Shown one piece after another: positions 18,061-26,300 of a DNA stretch of 64,000 nt; positions within the stretch are counted from its first letter, which is position 1, and the number at the start of each line of letters is the position of its first letter. The DNA is from Noviherbaspirillum massiliense JC206 (lineage in GTDB: Bacteria > Pseudomonadota > Gammaproteobacteria > Burkholderiales > Burkholderiaceae_D). Made by a program: the position numbers and the translations under genes. Location: contig NZ_HE978635.1 of NCBI RefSeq assembly GCF_000312045.1, positions 126,674 to 190,673 of the forward strand. Reading direction: 5' to 3'. The notes under the pieces were generated by a model, which worked only from the letters and a program-made list of their open reading frames with translations, ran no database searches and had not been told where the DNA came from.

Positions 18061-18624
18061 ATGTCCTATCGTCTTCCGGTCGAACTATCCAAATGCTATC
18101 GCCTGCTCAATCACGGACCGACCGTCCTGGTCAGCAGCGCGCATGGAACGACTGTCAATGTGATGGCGGCGGCGTGGTCGATGCCGCTCGATTTTTCGCC
18201 GCCCAAGGTGGCGGTCGTGATCGACCGCAATACGCTGACGCGGCAACTGGTTGAAGGCTCGGGCGAGTTTGCCCTGAACATTCCTTCGCGGGAAATGGCA
18301 AAGGCAACGCTGGCGGCAGGCTCGGTCTCCGGTCGCGAATTGGACAAGTTCCGCGCGCATGGATTGCAAACCTTTGCCGCCGACAAGATCGGCGCACCCT
18401 TGCTCGATGGCTGTCTTGGCTGGCTGGAATGCCGGGTCCTTCCCGAGCCGCAGATCCAGGACCGTTACGACCTGTTCCTCGGCGAGGTTGTCGCGGCCTG
18501 GGCCGATCCGCGCGCATTCAGGGATGGGCACTGGCTGTTCGAGGAAGGCCAGCCGCGCAGCATCCACTATATTGCAGGGGGCAATTTCTTCGAGACGGGA
18601 ACCGAGTTCGAAATCGAGAAATAG
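18061..18624 (+). CDS. Flavin reductase-like FMN-binding protein
   Basis: A 187-residue protein of the flavin reductase-like domain family. The core matches the split-barrel FMN-binding fold: NVMAAAWSMPLDFSPPKVAVVIDRNTLT, then GEFALNIPS, and a late HYIAGGNFFETG segment. Such enzymes reduce free flavin with NAD(P)H for partner monooxygenases, or act alone. No obvious partner monooxygenase is adjacent. YjbQ lies 41 bp upstream on the same strand. It ends 47 bp before the convergent YihY gene. Confidence 0.87.
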   Translation: MSYRLPVELSKCYRLLNHGPTVLVSSAHGTTVNVMAAAWSMPLDFSPPKVAVVIDRNTLTRQLVEGSGEFALNIPSREMAKATLAAGSVSGRELDKFRAHGLQTFAADKIGAPLLDGCLGWLECRVLPEPQIQDRYDLFLGEVVAAWADPRAFRDGHWLFEEGQPRSIHYIAGGNFFETGTEFEIEK

Positions 18625-18671
18625 CGGCAAGGATTCCGGGCTCTCCCTTCCTGGCCGTAACCATGCCGGAC

Positions 18672-19589
18672 TCAGTCCGTGCGCCACGCCTGCTGCCGCA
18701 TATCCTCTTCCGTCTTGCCGATCCGCTCGTACTCTGAAATGACCTGGGCGCCGAACAGCAGCAGGGTGGCTGCGATTTCGAGGCTCAGGAGGACGGCGAT
18801 CGCCGTCGTCAGCGATCCATAGACCACCGTGACTTGCGACAGCGTGGCGAAGTACCAGACCAGCACGTGGCGGGTCAGCTCCCACAGGAGCGCGGCAGTC
18901 ACGCCGCCGAGCAGGGCATGGCGCAGTGACAGCCGCCCGACCGGCATGACAAGATAGATCGAGGTGAGGACGAAGATTTCTCCTCCAAGGCCAAGCAGGT
19001 AAAGCAGCAGGCCGGACACGCCGCCCAGCGACCAGGTATAGCCGAGGAAGTCGACGCTTTCCTGGCCCATGGCTTGCAAAATGCCTGCCACCAGCGTGAC
19101 GATCAGGATGCCGATGCCGAGGAACAGGATGTAGCAGTAGGGGAGCAAGGCCGACACGAGGAAGTGGCGCCGCCGGATCGCGACCCGGTGGATGAAGATC
19201 ACCGACATGGCATTTTCCAGCACGGTGAATGCGAGCGAACTGAAAAAGATCATCGTCGCCAGCAGCACCCATCCCATCACATCCCGGTGTTCGAGGAAAT
19301 TCGCCAGCTCGGCAATGATCGGTTTCGATTGTCCCGGAATCAGCCACTCCAGATAGCGGCCCAGGGTTTGCAGCAATTCCCCCTGGTCGATCAGGTGCGA
19401 GAGTGCAATCACGATCAGGATGAGCAGGGGCACGATGGACAGCAGGGCGTAATAGGCGACCGCGCCCGCGAGCAGCAGTCCCTGGTTGGCGCGGAACGCC
19501 TTGAGCGTGCGCACCGCGAAGCTGCCGGGGCGCTGCAGTACCTGCTGCGCCTGGGGGCCGATGTTCATGAGTGAAGGCTTGCCTTTCAT
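18672..19589 (-). CDS. YihY/BrkB-family inner-membrane protein
   Basis: A 305-residue integral membrane protein of the YihY/virulence factor BrkB family, with about six hydrophobic segments. It contains the family start region AGAVAYYALLSIVPLLILIV and the central AFTVLENAMSVIF. A later conserved segment reads VVYGSLTTAIAVLLSLEIAATLLLFGAQ. ATG 19589 has AAGGG six bases upstream. Longer in-frame starts back to 19826 give an unconserved, non-hydrophobic extension. ATG 19568 is also possible. The function of the family is unknown, and it is often mislabelled ribonuclease BN. Confidence 0.88.
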   Translation of the reverse strand: MKGKPSLMNIGPQAQQVLQRPGSFAVRTLKAFRANQGLLLAGAVAYYALLSIVPLLILIVIALSHLIDQGELLQTLGRYLEWLIPGQSKPIIAELANFLEHRDVMGWVLLATMIFFSSLAFTVLENAMSVIFIHRVAIRRRHFLVSALLPYCYILFLGIGILIVTLVAGILQAMGQESVDFLGYTWSLGGVSGLLLYLLGLGGEIFVLTSIYLVMPVGRLSLRHALLGGVTAALLWELTRHVLVWYFATLSQVTVVYGSLTTAIAVLLSLEIAATLLLFGAQVISEYERIGKTEEDMRQQAWRTD

Positions 19590-19884
19590 GCGATGCCCTT
19601 GTTCCTGCCATGTCCGCCATGCGGAAGGCAGCATGCCGCGGATGGCTATTTTTACAGGAAAACCCTGCGCTCTTGTTGATCCACAAAGAGATCCGCGCGC
19701 ATCTCTTGAAGAACCCGCAAGCTTTACGCCGATGCCTTTAGCCTTCCTGCAAGCTTCTGCAGAAAATGATTGATTCGCGGAACCGGTCCGTGCATCGACA
19801 GTCGTATGCCCCTGTGCCTCAGGCAATTTTGCTTACCCGCAAAAATGGCTTGTTCACTTATCACCTCGTAAAAGGAACGAAATA

Positions 19885-20556
19885 GTGAAAAAAACACTTG
19901 CGGCTTTCGGTGTATTGACAGGATTGATGACAGCAGGTGCTGCAGCGCATGCGGGCGTCTTTGGCGAAATTGGCACGACCGGCGCTGGCGCGCATGTCGA
20001 CATACCCTTGCGGCCCGACCTCAGTGCGCGTGTCGGCATGGGCCAGCTCAGCTATTCCTACAAGGGTGGCGCCCGCGACCTGGACTTCGATTTCAGGCTG
20101 CATGGGAAGACCTACGATGTCCTGCTCGACTGGTATCCCTCGAAGGACAGCTCCTTTCATCTGACCACCGGGCTCGCCTACAACGGCAACACCATCAGCG
20201 GACGCGCGCGCTCGAACGCTGCCGGCGGCTATACCATACAAGGCAATACCTATCAGGCCGGCAGCGTCGGCAGTATCGACAGCAGAATGGATTTCAACAA
20301 GATCGCACCCTATCTCGGCATCGGCTGGGGACGCCCTTCGGAAACGGACAAGGGCTGGAGATTTTCCACGGATGTCGGCGTGCTGTTCCAGGGAAGGCCG
20401 AAAACCAGCCTGACTTCCTCGGGGTGCAGTGCCGGTACGGTGGCCTGCAACCAGCTTGCCGCAGACCTTGCCAGGGAAAACGGTGCGCTCGGGCATGAGG
20501 CAGGCAAGCTCAAGCTGTATCCGGTGCTGCGCATCGGCATCAGCTACAAATTCTGA
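19885..20556 (+). CDS. Outer-membrane beta-barrel protein
   Basis: A 223-residue exported protein with a clear signal peptide (MKKTLAAFGVLTGL, cleavage near AAAHA). The rest alternates polar and hydrophobic residues as in a beta-barrel and ends in SYKF, with the C-terminal Phe typical of outer-membrane proteins. Segments such as KTYDVLLDWYPS and FHLTTGLAYNGN look like OmpW-type or generic porin-family strands. The start is GTG, preceded by AAAGGAACG at a suitable distance. It stands alone between divergent YihY and convergent chromate transporter genes. Cargo is unknown. Confidence 0.8.
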   Translation: MKKTLAAFGVLTGLMTAGAAAHAGVFGEIGTTGAGAHVDIPLRPDLSARVGMGQLSYSYKGGARDLDFDFRLHGKTYDVLLDWYPSKDSSFHLTTGLAYNGNTISGRARSNAAGGYTIQGNTYQAGSVGSIDSRMDFNKIAPYLGIGWGRPSETDKGWRFSTDVGVLFQGRPKTSLTSSGCSAGTVACNQLAADLARENGALGHEAGKLKLYPVLRIGISYKF

Positions 20557-20565
20557 TCTTTGTCG

Positions 20566-21150
20566 TCAGACCAAACCGAACCAGCCGAGCAGGGCACCGG
20601 CACCGAGCAGCCACAACAGGTGGATCCTGACGCGCCAGACGATGATGGCTGTAACCGCCGTCAGCAGCCACAGACGCCAGTCCTCGGCCGGACGATTGTG
20701 CGCGCTGGCCAGGATCCAGCCGGTGGCAATCACGAGCGCGACAACGATCGGCGCCATGCCCAGCTTGAATGCCCGCACGCCGCGCAATTCGCGGTTCTTG
20801 TGTCCCCAGCGCGCAGCCAGGTAAGTCAGCGTCGTACTCGGCAGCAGGATGCCGACCATGGTGATCAGCATGCCGAGCAGCCCGATCCACATGCTGCCGG
20901 CATTGTTGCCGACGTTCCAGCCCATCAGTGCGACGAACAGGATATTGGGCCCGGGAGCGGCCTGGGCGATCGCGATCGAAGCATTGAATTGCGGATCGGT
21001 CAGCCAGCGCTGCTGGTCCACCAGGTAGCGATGCATTTCCGGCGCGGTGGTGATGCCGCCGCCGACGGACAGGAGCGACAGCAGCATGTATTTGGCGAAC
21101 AGGTGCAGCCAGTCGCTCCATTGCAGGGACAGGTGAAGAGATTCGTTCAT
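20566..21150 (-). CDS. chrA: Chromate transporter, second half-size subunit
   Basis: A 194-residue membrane protein of the CHR (chromate ion transporter) family, corresponding to one of the two homologous halves found fused in long ChrA. The conserved motif region FAKYMLLSLLSVGGGITTAPEM and the following AQAAPGPNILFVALMGWNVG are present. It overlaps the partner gene by four bases (ATGA), so the two are translationally coupled and probably work as a heterodimer. Short-chain CHR pairs can export chromate, but substrate specificity is not readable from the sequence. Confidence 0.87.
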   Translation of the reverse strand: MNESLHLSLQWSDWLHLFAKYMLLSLLSVGGGITTAPEMHRYLVDQQRWLTDPQFNASIAIAQAAPGPNILFVALMGWNVGNNAGSMWIGLLGMLITMVGILLPSTTLTYLAARWGHKNRELRGVRAFKLGMAPIVVALVIATGWILASAHNRPAEDWRLWLLTAVTAIIVWRVRIHLLWLLGAGALLGWFGLV

Positions 21151-21722
21151 GGCTTGAGCTTCCGGTAGGCCAGGATGCAGGCGATGATGCCGAGGCCGAA
21201 CAGCACGTAAGCCAGCTGCCAGCGCAGCAGCGCCACCATCACGAAGCAGGCGAGTCCGAGCGCGGCGCAGACGGGAATGCCGAGCGGATTCTTTTTCAGC
21301 GCGGTGGACAGCTTCAACCCGGAAGCGATGATCAGTCCGGCAGCGACTGCGCCCAGTCCGCGCAGGGCGCCGGCGACGCCTGCATTGTCGGCGAAATGCA
21401 CATAGGCCAGCGCCAGCAGCATCACCACTACCAGCGGCAGCGCCAGCATGCCAATTAGTGCGACCATGGCGCCGCGCAAACCGAAATAGCGATCGCCGAT
21501 CATCAGTGACAGATTGACGACATTCGGTCCCGGCATGAGCTGCGCGACTGCCCAGTCTTCAATGAATTCTTCCCGCGTCATCCAGCGTTTTTTTTCCACC
21601 AGTTCATGCTGCACGATTGCCATGACGCCGCCAAAGCCTTGCAGCGCGAGCAGGGTGAAGGAGACAAACAGGTCGGTGAGGGAGCGGGGTCGCGGCCGGT
21701 CTTCGGTCGGCATGGCATTCAT
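21147..21722 (-). CDS. chrA: Chromate transporter, first half-size subunit
   Basis: A 191-residue CHR-family membrane protein, the other half of the split transporter. Motifs are LQGFGGVMAIVQHELVEKK and the AQLMPGPNVVNLSLMIGDR segment, diagnostic for CHR domains, followed by about five hydrophobic helices. It precedes and overlaps the second subunit by four bases. Start ATG 21722 is used, and ATG 21713 is an in-frame alternative. No chrB-like regulator is next to it in the window. Confidence 0.88.
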   Translation of the reverse strand: MNAMPTEDRPRPRSLTDLFVSFTLLALQGFGGVMAIVQHELVEKKRWMTREEFIEDWAVAQLMPGPNVVNLSLMIGDRYFGLRGAMVALIGMLALPLVVVMLLALAYVHFADNAGVAGALRGLGAVAAGLIIASGLKLSTALKKNPLGIPVCAALGLACFVMVALLRWQLAYVLFGLGIIACILAYRKLKP

Positions 21723-22016
21723 ACGGAGGAACTCGTCTTCGGAAATCTGGAACAGCCAGCCCGGCAGGGCAGCGACCGGTCATGGCAAAGGCATTACTAT
21801 ACCTATCCTCATGGCAAGAAGCGATCCTGTTTACGATCGCTTACGCGCGCTCTCGTCAGCGTGTAGTTTTTCGGGTTTCCATCGCTCAAGCTGATATAGC
21901 CCAAAAAGCTGCAGGAATTCCTTAGCGCTGCCGGGAACCGGATGGGAGAATGGGCAAAAACCGTACGGCTGCCGTCGTTTGCTTGCCGGTACAAGACTGC
22001 TTACAGGAAGCCCGCC

Positions 22017-22457
22017 ATGAAAACAGTTGCGCACATTCTCAAGTCCAAGCCGAGCCAGACTGTCTACACCATCGCCCCGGACAAGCCGGTGCTGGATGCC
22101 ATCAAGCTGATGGCGGAAAAGCGCATCGGGGCGCTGCTGGTGATGGAAGGCGAAAAGATCGTTGGTATCATGACCGAACGCGACTATGCCCGGAAAGTCG
22201 TGCTGATGGGGCGGTCTTCGGTCGATACGCCGGTGCGCGCCATCATGACTTCATCAGTGATGTATGTGCGCCCGGACAACAGCAATGAACAATGCATGGC
22301 GCTGATGACGGAAAACCGCTTGCGCCATCTGCCGGTGATCGATGATGGCAAGCTGGTTGGCCTGGTCTCGATCGGCGACCTGGTGAAAGACATCATCTCC
22401 GAGCAGCAATTCATCATCGAACAGCTCGAACATTACATCCGCGGCGAGCGCGGTTGA
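22017..22457 (+). CDS. CBS-domain pair protein
   Basis: A 146-residue cytoplasmic protein consisting of two CBS domains (about 8-65 and 75-135), which form a Bateman module binding adenosyl nucleotides or NADH-type ligands. Visible motifs are GALLVMEGEKIVGIMTERDYARKV in the first domain and RHLPVIDDGKLVGLVSIGDLVK in the second. No enzymatic domain is attached. Such stand-alone CBS proteins usually regulate another protein. The ATG at 22017 matches the family start, and an upstream in-frame ATG at 21942 adds 25 unconserved residues. It is monocistronic. Confidence 0.88.
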   Translation: MKTVAHILKSKPSQTVYTIAPDKPVLDAIKLMAEKRIGALLVMEGEKIVGIMTERDYARKVVLMGRSSVDTPVRAIMTSSVMYVRPDNSNEQCMALMTENRLRHLPVIDDGKLVGLVSIGDLVKDIISEQQFIIEQLEHYIRGERG

Positions 22458-22591
22458 GCGGCCCCGGCCTGCACGAGCACGTATCGCCCGCCGGGGGACG
22501 CACCTCGATATGACAGGGCCGCCCGCGCACGGGCAACTACTCCTGGCACCGGCAGCAAAAAACACCTGTTTGGTAGATACTCACGGCTTTC

Positions 22592-22610
22592 TTCGCCGCC
22601 CGGCGGCGAA
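22592..22610 (+). promoter_or_regulatory. 19-bp near-perfect palindrome in leader of MFS gene
   Basis: TTCGCCGCC-C-GGCGGCGAA is fully symmetric around a central C and lies 20 bp before the MFS start codon. As RNA it can form a 7-bp stem with a 5-base loop. As DNA it could be an operator. There is no following U-run, so it is not an intrinsic terminator. Confidence 0.4.
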
Positions 22611-22630
22611 TCAACCCGACAGGATTTTGA

Positions 22631-23869
22631 ATGGTGCATAAAGACGGGCCGTCTCCTTCTTCCGCGCTCGACGCCAAGGCCGAGCCTTTGCCTTCCGAAC
22701 ACTCCCGCTGGTATCTCTTGTTCGCGCTTTTCCTGGTCGGCATCAACCTGCGGCCGGCATTGTCCAGCGTCGCGCCCGTGCTCGCAATCATCCGTGACAG
22801 CATCGGCCTGTCTTCGACCGGCGCCGGCCTGCTGACCACGCTGCCGGTGCTGTGCTTCGGCTTGTTTGCCCCGCTGGCGCCGCGCCTGGCAAACCGGCTC
22901 GGCGCGGAACGGACGGTGTTCCTCGGCCTGCTGGTTCTGGCGGCGAGCCTCGGCTTGCGGGTATTCGGCGGCATTCCCGGCATGTTCTTCGGCACCCTGG
23001 TGGTCGGCGCCAGCATCGGCGTGATCATGATCCTGCTGCCTGGCATCATCAAGCGTGATTTTGCGCAGCAAGCCGGCAGCATGACCGGCGTCTATACCAT
23101 GGCATTGTGTCTCGGCGCCGCCTTGTCGGCCGGGCTGACCGTGCCGCTGGAAAAAATCAGCGGCAACAGCTGGCGCGCTGCCCTCGCATTCTGGCTGCTG
23201 CCTGCAGTGGTGGCGGCTGCGGCATGGTGGCCGCATGCCCGCGATATGCGCAACGAAGGCGCTGGCCGGCAGAGCCGGGTGCAGGGCTTGCGTTCCAATG
23301 CACTCGCATGGCAAGTCACGGCGTACATGGGACTGCAATCGGCGCTTGCCTACTGCGTGTTCGGCTGGCTGCCCACCATCCTGATCGAACGCGGCATGAG
23401 CCCGCTGACGGCAGGCGGCATACTGTCGCTATCCATCGCGCTGCAACTGGTCACTGCGCTGGGCGGACCGTGGCTCGCCAGCCGGCTGGGGCGCGACCAG
23501 CGGCCTTCGATTGCGCTGATGATGGCGCTGAGCCTGGTCGGTTATCTCGGCTGCATCTATGCCGGCCTCGATGCGATCTGGTTCTGGGCCATCCTGCTCG
23601 GCCTCGGGCAGGGCGGCTCCTTCAGTATCGGCCTGACGCTGATCGTGCTGCGCGCGCCGAATCCCGCCATCGCCGCTTCCCTGTCGGCGATGGTGCAGGG
23701 CATCGGTTACACCGGCGCGGCGCTCGGTCCGCTTGCCTTCGGCCTGCTGCGCGACCTGAGTCACGACTGGAATGCCGCGACCGAGTTTTTCGTGGTGGTA
23801 TGCCTCGGCGCCCTGATTGCCGGCATGGGAGCCGGGCGCAACCGCTACGTGACCGCCGCCGCTGCGTAA
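22631..23869 (+). CDS. MFS transporter, CynX/NimT (cyanate permease-like) family
   Basis: A 412-residue protein with about twelve membrane segments. The N-terminal part LFLVGINLRPALSSVAPVLAIIRDSIGLS is characteristic of the CynX/NimT group of the major facilitator superfamily. Further family segments are LLTTLPVLCFGLFAPLAPRL and GLGQGGSFSIGLTLIVLRA. Members carry cyanate, nitroimidazoles or other small molecules, but no cyanase gene lies nearby, so the substrate is unassigned. The gene is followed by the convergent GntR regulator. Confidence 0.86.
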   Translation: MVHKDGPSPSSALDAKAEPLPSEHSRWYLLFALFLVGINLRPALSSVAPVLAIIRDSIGLSSTGAGLLTTLPVLCFGLFAPLAPRLANRLGAERTVFLGLLVLAASLGLRVFGGIPGMFFGTLVVGASIGVIMILLPGIIKRDFAQQAGSMTGVYTMALCLGAALSAGLTVPLEKISGNSWRAALAFWLLPAVVAAAAWWPHARDMRNEGAGRQSRVQGLRSNALAWQVTAYMGLQSALAYCVFGWLPTILIERGMSPLTAGGILSLSIALQLVTALGGPWLASRLGRDQRPSIALMMALSLVGYLGCIYAGLDAIWFWAILLGLGQGGSFSIGLTLIVLRAPNPAIAASLSAMVQGIGYTGAALGPLAFGLLRDLSHDWNAATEFFVVVCLGALIAGMGAGRNRYVTAAAA

Positions 23870-23893
23870 GCGCAACGGCCGTAACCGGTTTCG

Positions 23894-24556
23894 CTAGGCG
23901 GCTTTCGCCGACAGTTGCGGCAATGATGCGATCAGATCGGCGAAGCGCTGTCCCTGGATCATGATGTGGTTGCGCAGCAGGTCAGCAGTCCGCTCGCCAT
24001 CGCCCGCGACAATGGCATTGACGATGTCTTCGTGCTCGGAATACGAGGTGGCTACCCGGTCGCGCACCCGCAACTGCAGGCGGCGGTAAGGCCGCAGGCG
24101 GCGGTGCAGGTTGCGCGCCTGTTCAGCCAGGAAGGTGTTGTGGCTTCCGGCATAAATCTCCTGGTGGAACGCTTCGTTCTGATAGTAGTAGCTATCGGCA
24201 TCATTGGCGTCGCGCGCCTGCTGGCAGGCCCGGTGCGCCGCCAGCAGCTGTGCATGCTCGGCTTCCGACATCCGACGTGCGGCCAGACGGCCGCACATGG
24301 CTTCCAGTTCCGCCATGACTTCGAACATTTCCACCAGCTTCTGCGGCGGGATTTCCGCGACGACGGTGCCGCGACGCGGACGAGTCACGACCAGGCCCAG
24401 CGATGCCAGCTGGATCAGCGCCTCGCGAATCGGTGTGCGGGACACGCCGAAGGCATTGGCCAATTCGGTTTCATCGAGATGCTGGCCGGGCTTCAGCTTG
24501 CCGACCGCAATCATTTCCTCAATCGAATCGCGCAAGGTTGCAGAACGGTTTTTCAT
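23894..24556 (-). CDS. GntR/FCD-family regulator of malonate genes
   Basis: A 220-residue regulator with an N-terminal winged helix-turn-helix (DETELANAFGVSRTPIREAL, about 28-47) and a C-terminal FCD effector domain with candidate metal ligands in NEAFHQEIY, SEHEDIVNA and LRNHIM. It is divergent from the TRAP and mdc genes and separated from them by an AT-rich 176-bp region holding a palindromic operator. This arrangement matches GntR regulators of malonate use such as MatR and MdcY. It probably represses both directions until malonate or malonyl-CoA binds, an inference from family and context. Confidence 0.88.
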   Translation of the reverse strand: MKNRSATLRDSIEEMIAVGKLKPGQHLDETELANAFGVSRTPIREALIQLASLGLVVTRPRRGTVVAEIPPQKLVEMFEVMAELEAMCGRLAARRMSEAEHAQLLAAHRACQQARDANDADSYYYQNEAFHQEIYAGSHNTFLAEQARNLHRRLRPYRRLQLRVRDRVATSYSEHEDIVNAIVAGDGERTADLLRNHIMIQGQRFADLIASLPQLSAKAA

Positions 24557-24611
24557 GGAACAGGCTGCGTCCGAGATTGATTTACTTCAAATACAAAAAA
24601 GTAAATATGTT

Positions 24612-24639
24612 TTGACAAAGTATTCTATAGAGGTATTCT
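24612..24639 (+). promoter_or_regulatory. Candidate promoter of TRAP-mdc operon
   Basis: A perfect TTGACA at 24612-24617 is followed after 16 bp by TATTCT (24634-24639, four of six consensus bases). The -10 box overlaps the start of the TCTTGTA/TACACAA palindrome. On the minus strand, TTGTGT (24650-24645) and TAGAAT (24627-24622) with 17-bp spacing could serve the GntR gene. Both promoters would therefore be blocked by a protein on the palindrome. Confidence 0.5.
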
Positions 24640-24650
24640 TGTATACACAA
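24637..24650. promoter_or_regulatory. GntR-type operator TCTTGTA/TACACAA
   Basis: The half-sites TCTTGTA and TACACAA surround a perfect TGTATACA core, the usual shape of FCD-GntR operators. From memory it resembles the site described for rhizobial MatR (TCTTGTA/TACACGA), which I could not verify here. It lies between the divergent GntR and TRAP-mdc genes and overlaps both candidate promoters. Confidence 0.6.
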
Positions 24651-24732
24651 ATAAAGAGTTTGCATAAAAGTTGACTTAAAGTCATCGCGAAGCGAACCTC
24701 AAATTCCTATTTCTTACTTGTAGGAGGAGCAC

Positions 24733-25749
24733 ATGTCTTTTTTAAAAAGAAGATCCGTTCTTGGCGCAATCGCAGCAAGCCCCCTGTTGTCGGTCCTGCC
24801 GGCCTGGGCAGAAACAAACCTGAAGATTTCCCATCAGTTCCCCGGCGGGACCATCAACGAAGGAGACTTTCGCGACCGTCTGTGCCGCATGTTTGCAGCG
24901 GAAGTGGAAAAGCGTACCAAGGGTGACCTGAAATTCACGGTGTATCCCGGCTCGTCGCTGATGAAAACCGTGGCCCAGTTCTCCGCGATGCGCAAAGGGG
25001 CTCTCGATCTTTCACTGGTTCCACTGTCCTATGCCGGCGGAGAAGTGCCGGAAGTGAATATCGGGCTGATGCCGGGCCTGGTGCCATCCTATGAAGTGGG
25101 TTATGCCTGGAAAAACGCCGAGATCGGCAAGGCGCTGACCAAGCTGCTGGAAGACAAGGGCATCGTGCTTGTCAGCTGGATCTGGCAAGCGGGAGGCATG
25201 GCGTCGCGCGGCAATCCGGTGATTAATCCGGAAGATGCGAAAGGCATGAAAATCCGCGGTGGCTCGCGCGAGATGGACCTGATCCTGAAGGCGGCCGGTG
25301 CCGCGGTGGTGTCTCTACCCTCGAACGAGATCTACGCCGCGATGCAGACCGGCGCCATGGATGCCGCCCTGACTTCGTCGACTTCCCTGATTTCCTTCCG
25401 CCTCGAAGAAGTGTCCAAAGCCCTGACGACCGGACGCGGCAAATCCTACTGGTTCATGTTCGAGCCGCTGATGATGTCCAAGGCCGTATTCGATCGCCTT
25501 ACCAAGGAACAGCAGGCAGCCGTGATGGCGGTCGGCGCAGAGCTGGAGCAGTTTGCACTGAAGTCCGCGCGCATGGACGACAATCAGGTTGCCTCGGTCT
25601 ACCAGAAAGTCGGCGCAAAAGTGGTTGACCTGAACGATGCGACAGTCAAGAAATGGCAAGCCATCGCGCGCGACACTGCATGGAAAGACTACGCCGCCAA
25701 GAATGAGAACTGCGCCAAGCTGCTCTCGCTGGCGGAGAAAATGCTATGA
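24733..25749 (+). CDS. TRAP transporter substrate-binding protein (DctP-type), probably for malonate
   Basis: A 338-residue periplasmic binding protein of the DctP family. It has a signal peptide (RRSVLGAIAASPLLSVLPAWA) and family segments such as NLKISHQFPGGTINEGD, the MKIRGGSREMDLILKAAGA region with the carboxylate-binding Arg, and VVSLPSNEIYAAMQTGAMDA. The ribosome site TAGGAGGAG is strong. It overlaps the small permease gene by four bases. Its place at the head of the mdc genes suggests malonate or a related dicarboxylate as ligand, as for MatP of rhizobia. Confidence 0.9.
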   Translation: MSFLKRRSVLGAIAASPLLSVLPAWAETNLKISHQFPGGTINEGDFRDRLCRMFAAEVEKRTKGDLKFTVYPGSSLMKTVAQFSAMRKGALDLSLVPLSYAGGEVPEVNIGLMPGLVPSYEVGYAWKNAEIGKALTKLLEDKGIVLVSWIWQAGGMASRGNPVINPEDAKGMKIRGGSREMDLILKAAGAAVVSLPSNEIYAAMQTGAMDAALTSSTSLISFRLEEVSKALTTGRGKSYWFMFEPLMMSKAVFDRLTKEQQAAVMAVGAELEQFALKSARMDDNQVASVYQKVGAKVVDLNDATVKKWQAIARDTAWKDYAAKNENCAKLLSLAEKML

Positions 25750-26300
25750 GTCACGGCTTTGAACTGGAATCGGCGAACACACCGCCGGTTCCCGAAAACC
25801 TGACGATGGCCGGCGCATTCCATGTTCTGCATGTCATCAACAAGGGATTGCTTGGTCTTTCAATGGTGGCCATGGTACTGACCAGCATCGTCCTGACCTA
25901 CTCGGTGGTGACCCGCTATTTCTTCAGTGCCCCCACCGACTGGCAGGACGAGGCATCCGTATTCATGCTGGTCGGTGTCACCTTTTTCTGCTCGGCTTAC
26001 GTGCAGTCGTATCGCGGGCACATCGGGATCGAGGCGCTCGCCCCCTTGCTGCCGCCGGCAGTGAACGCAGTGCGCCTGCTGCTGGTCGACGTTTTCTCGT
26101 TCGCATTCTGTGCCTTCTTTTCCTGGAAGTCGTGGACCTTGTTTCATGAAGCATGGCGCGATGGGCAGACCACATCGTCCACACTTGCGCCTCCGCTCTG
26201 GATTCCTTATTCCATGATGGCGCTGGGCATGACCCTGCTGACAGTCCAGATTCTTGTGCAAGTGCTGTCCCGAATCACCAGCAAGAAGGGTGGGAAATGA
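25746..26300 (+). CDS. TRAP transporter small permease (DctQ-type)
   Basis: A 184-residue inner-membrane protein with four hydrophobic segments, typical of the small DctQ subunit. The segment YFFSAPTDWQDEASVFMLVGVTF is characteristic of the family. It overlaps the binding-protein gene upstream and the large permease downstream by ATGA, so the three subunits are translationally coupled. It bridges the binding protein and the large permease of a sodium-driven uptake system. Confidence 0.9.
   Translation: MSHGFELESANTPPVPENLTMAGAFHVLHVINKGLLGLSMVAMVLTSIVLTYSVVTRYFFSAPTDWQDEASVFMLVGVTFFCSAYVQSYRGHIGIEALAPLLPPAVNAVRLLLVDVFSFAFCAFFSWKSWTLFHEAWRDGQTTSSTLAPPLWIPYSMMALGMTLLTVQILVQVLSRITSKKGGK

Noticed and set aside
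23107-23964. 285-codon plus-strand frame inside the MFS gene
   Set aside because: It is a shifted frame over the CynX-like transporter, Arg/Ala-rich and without membrane segments.
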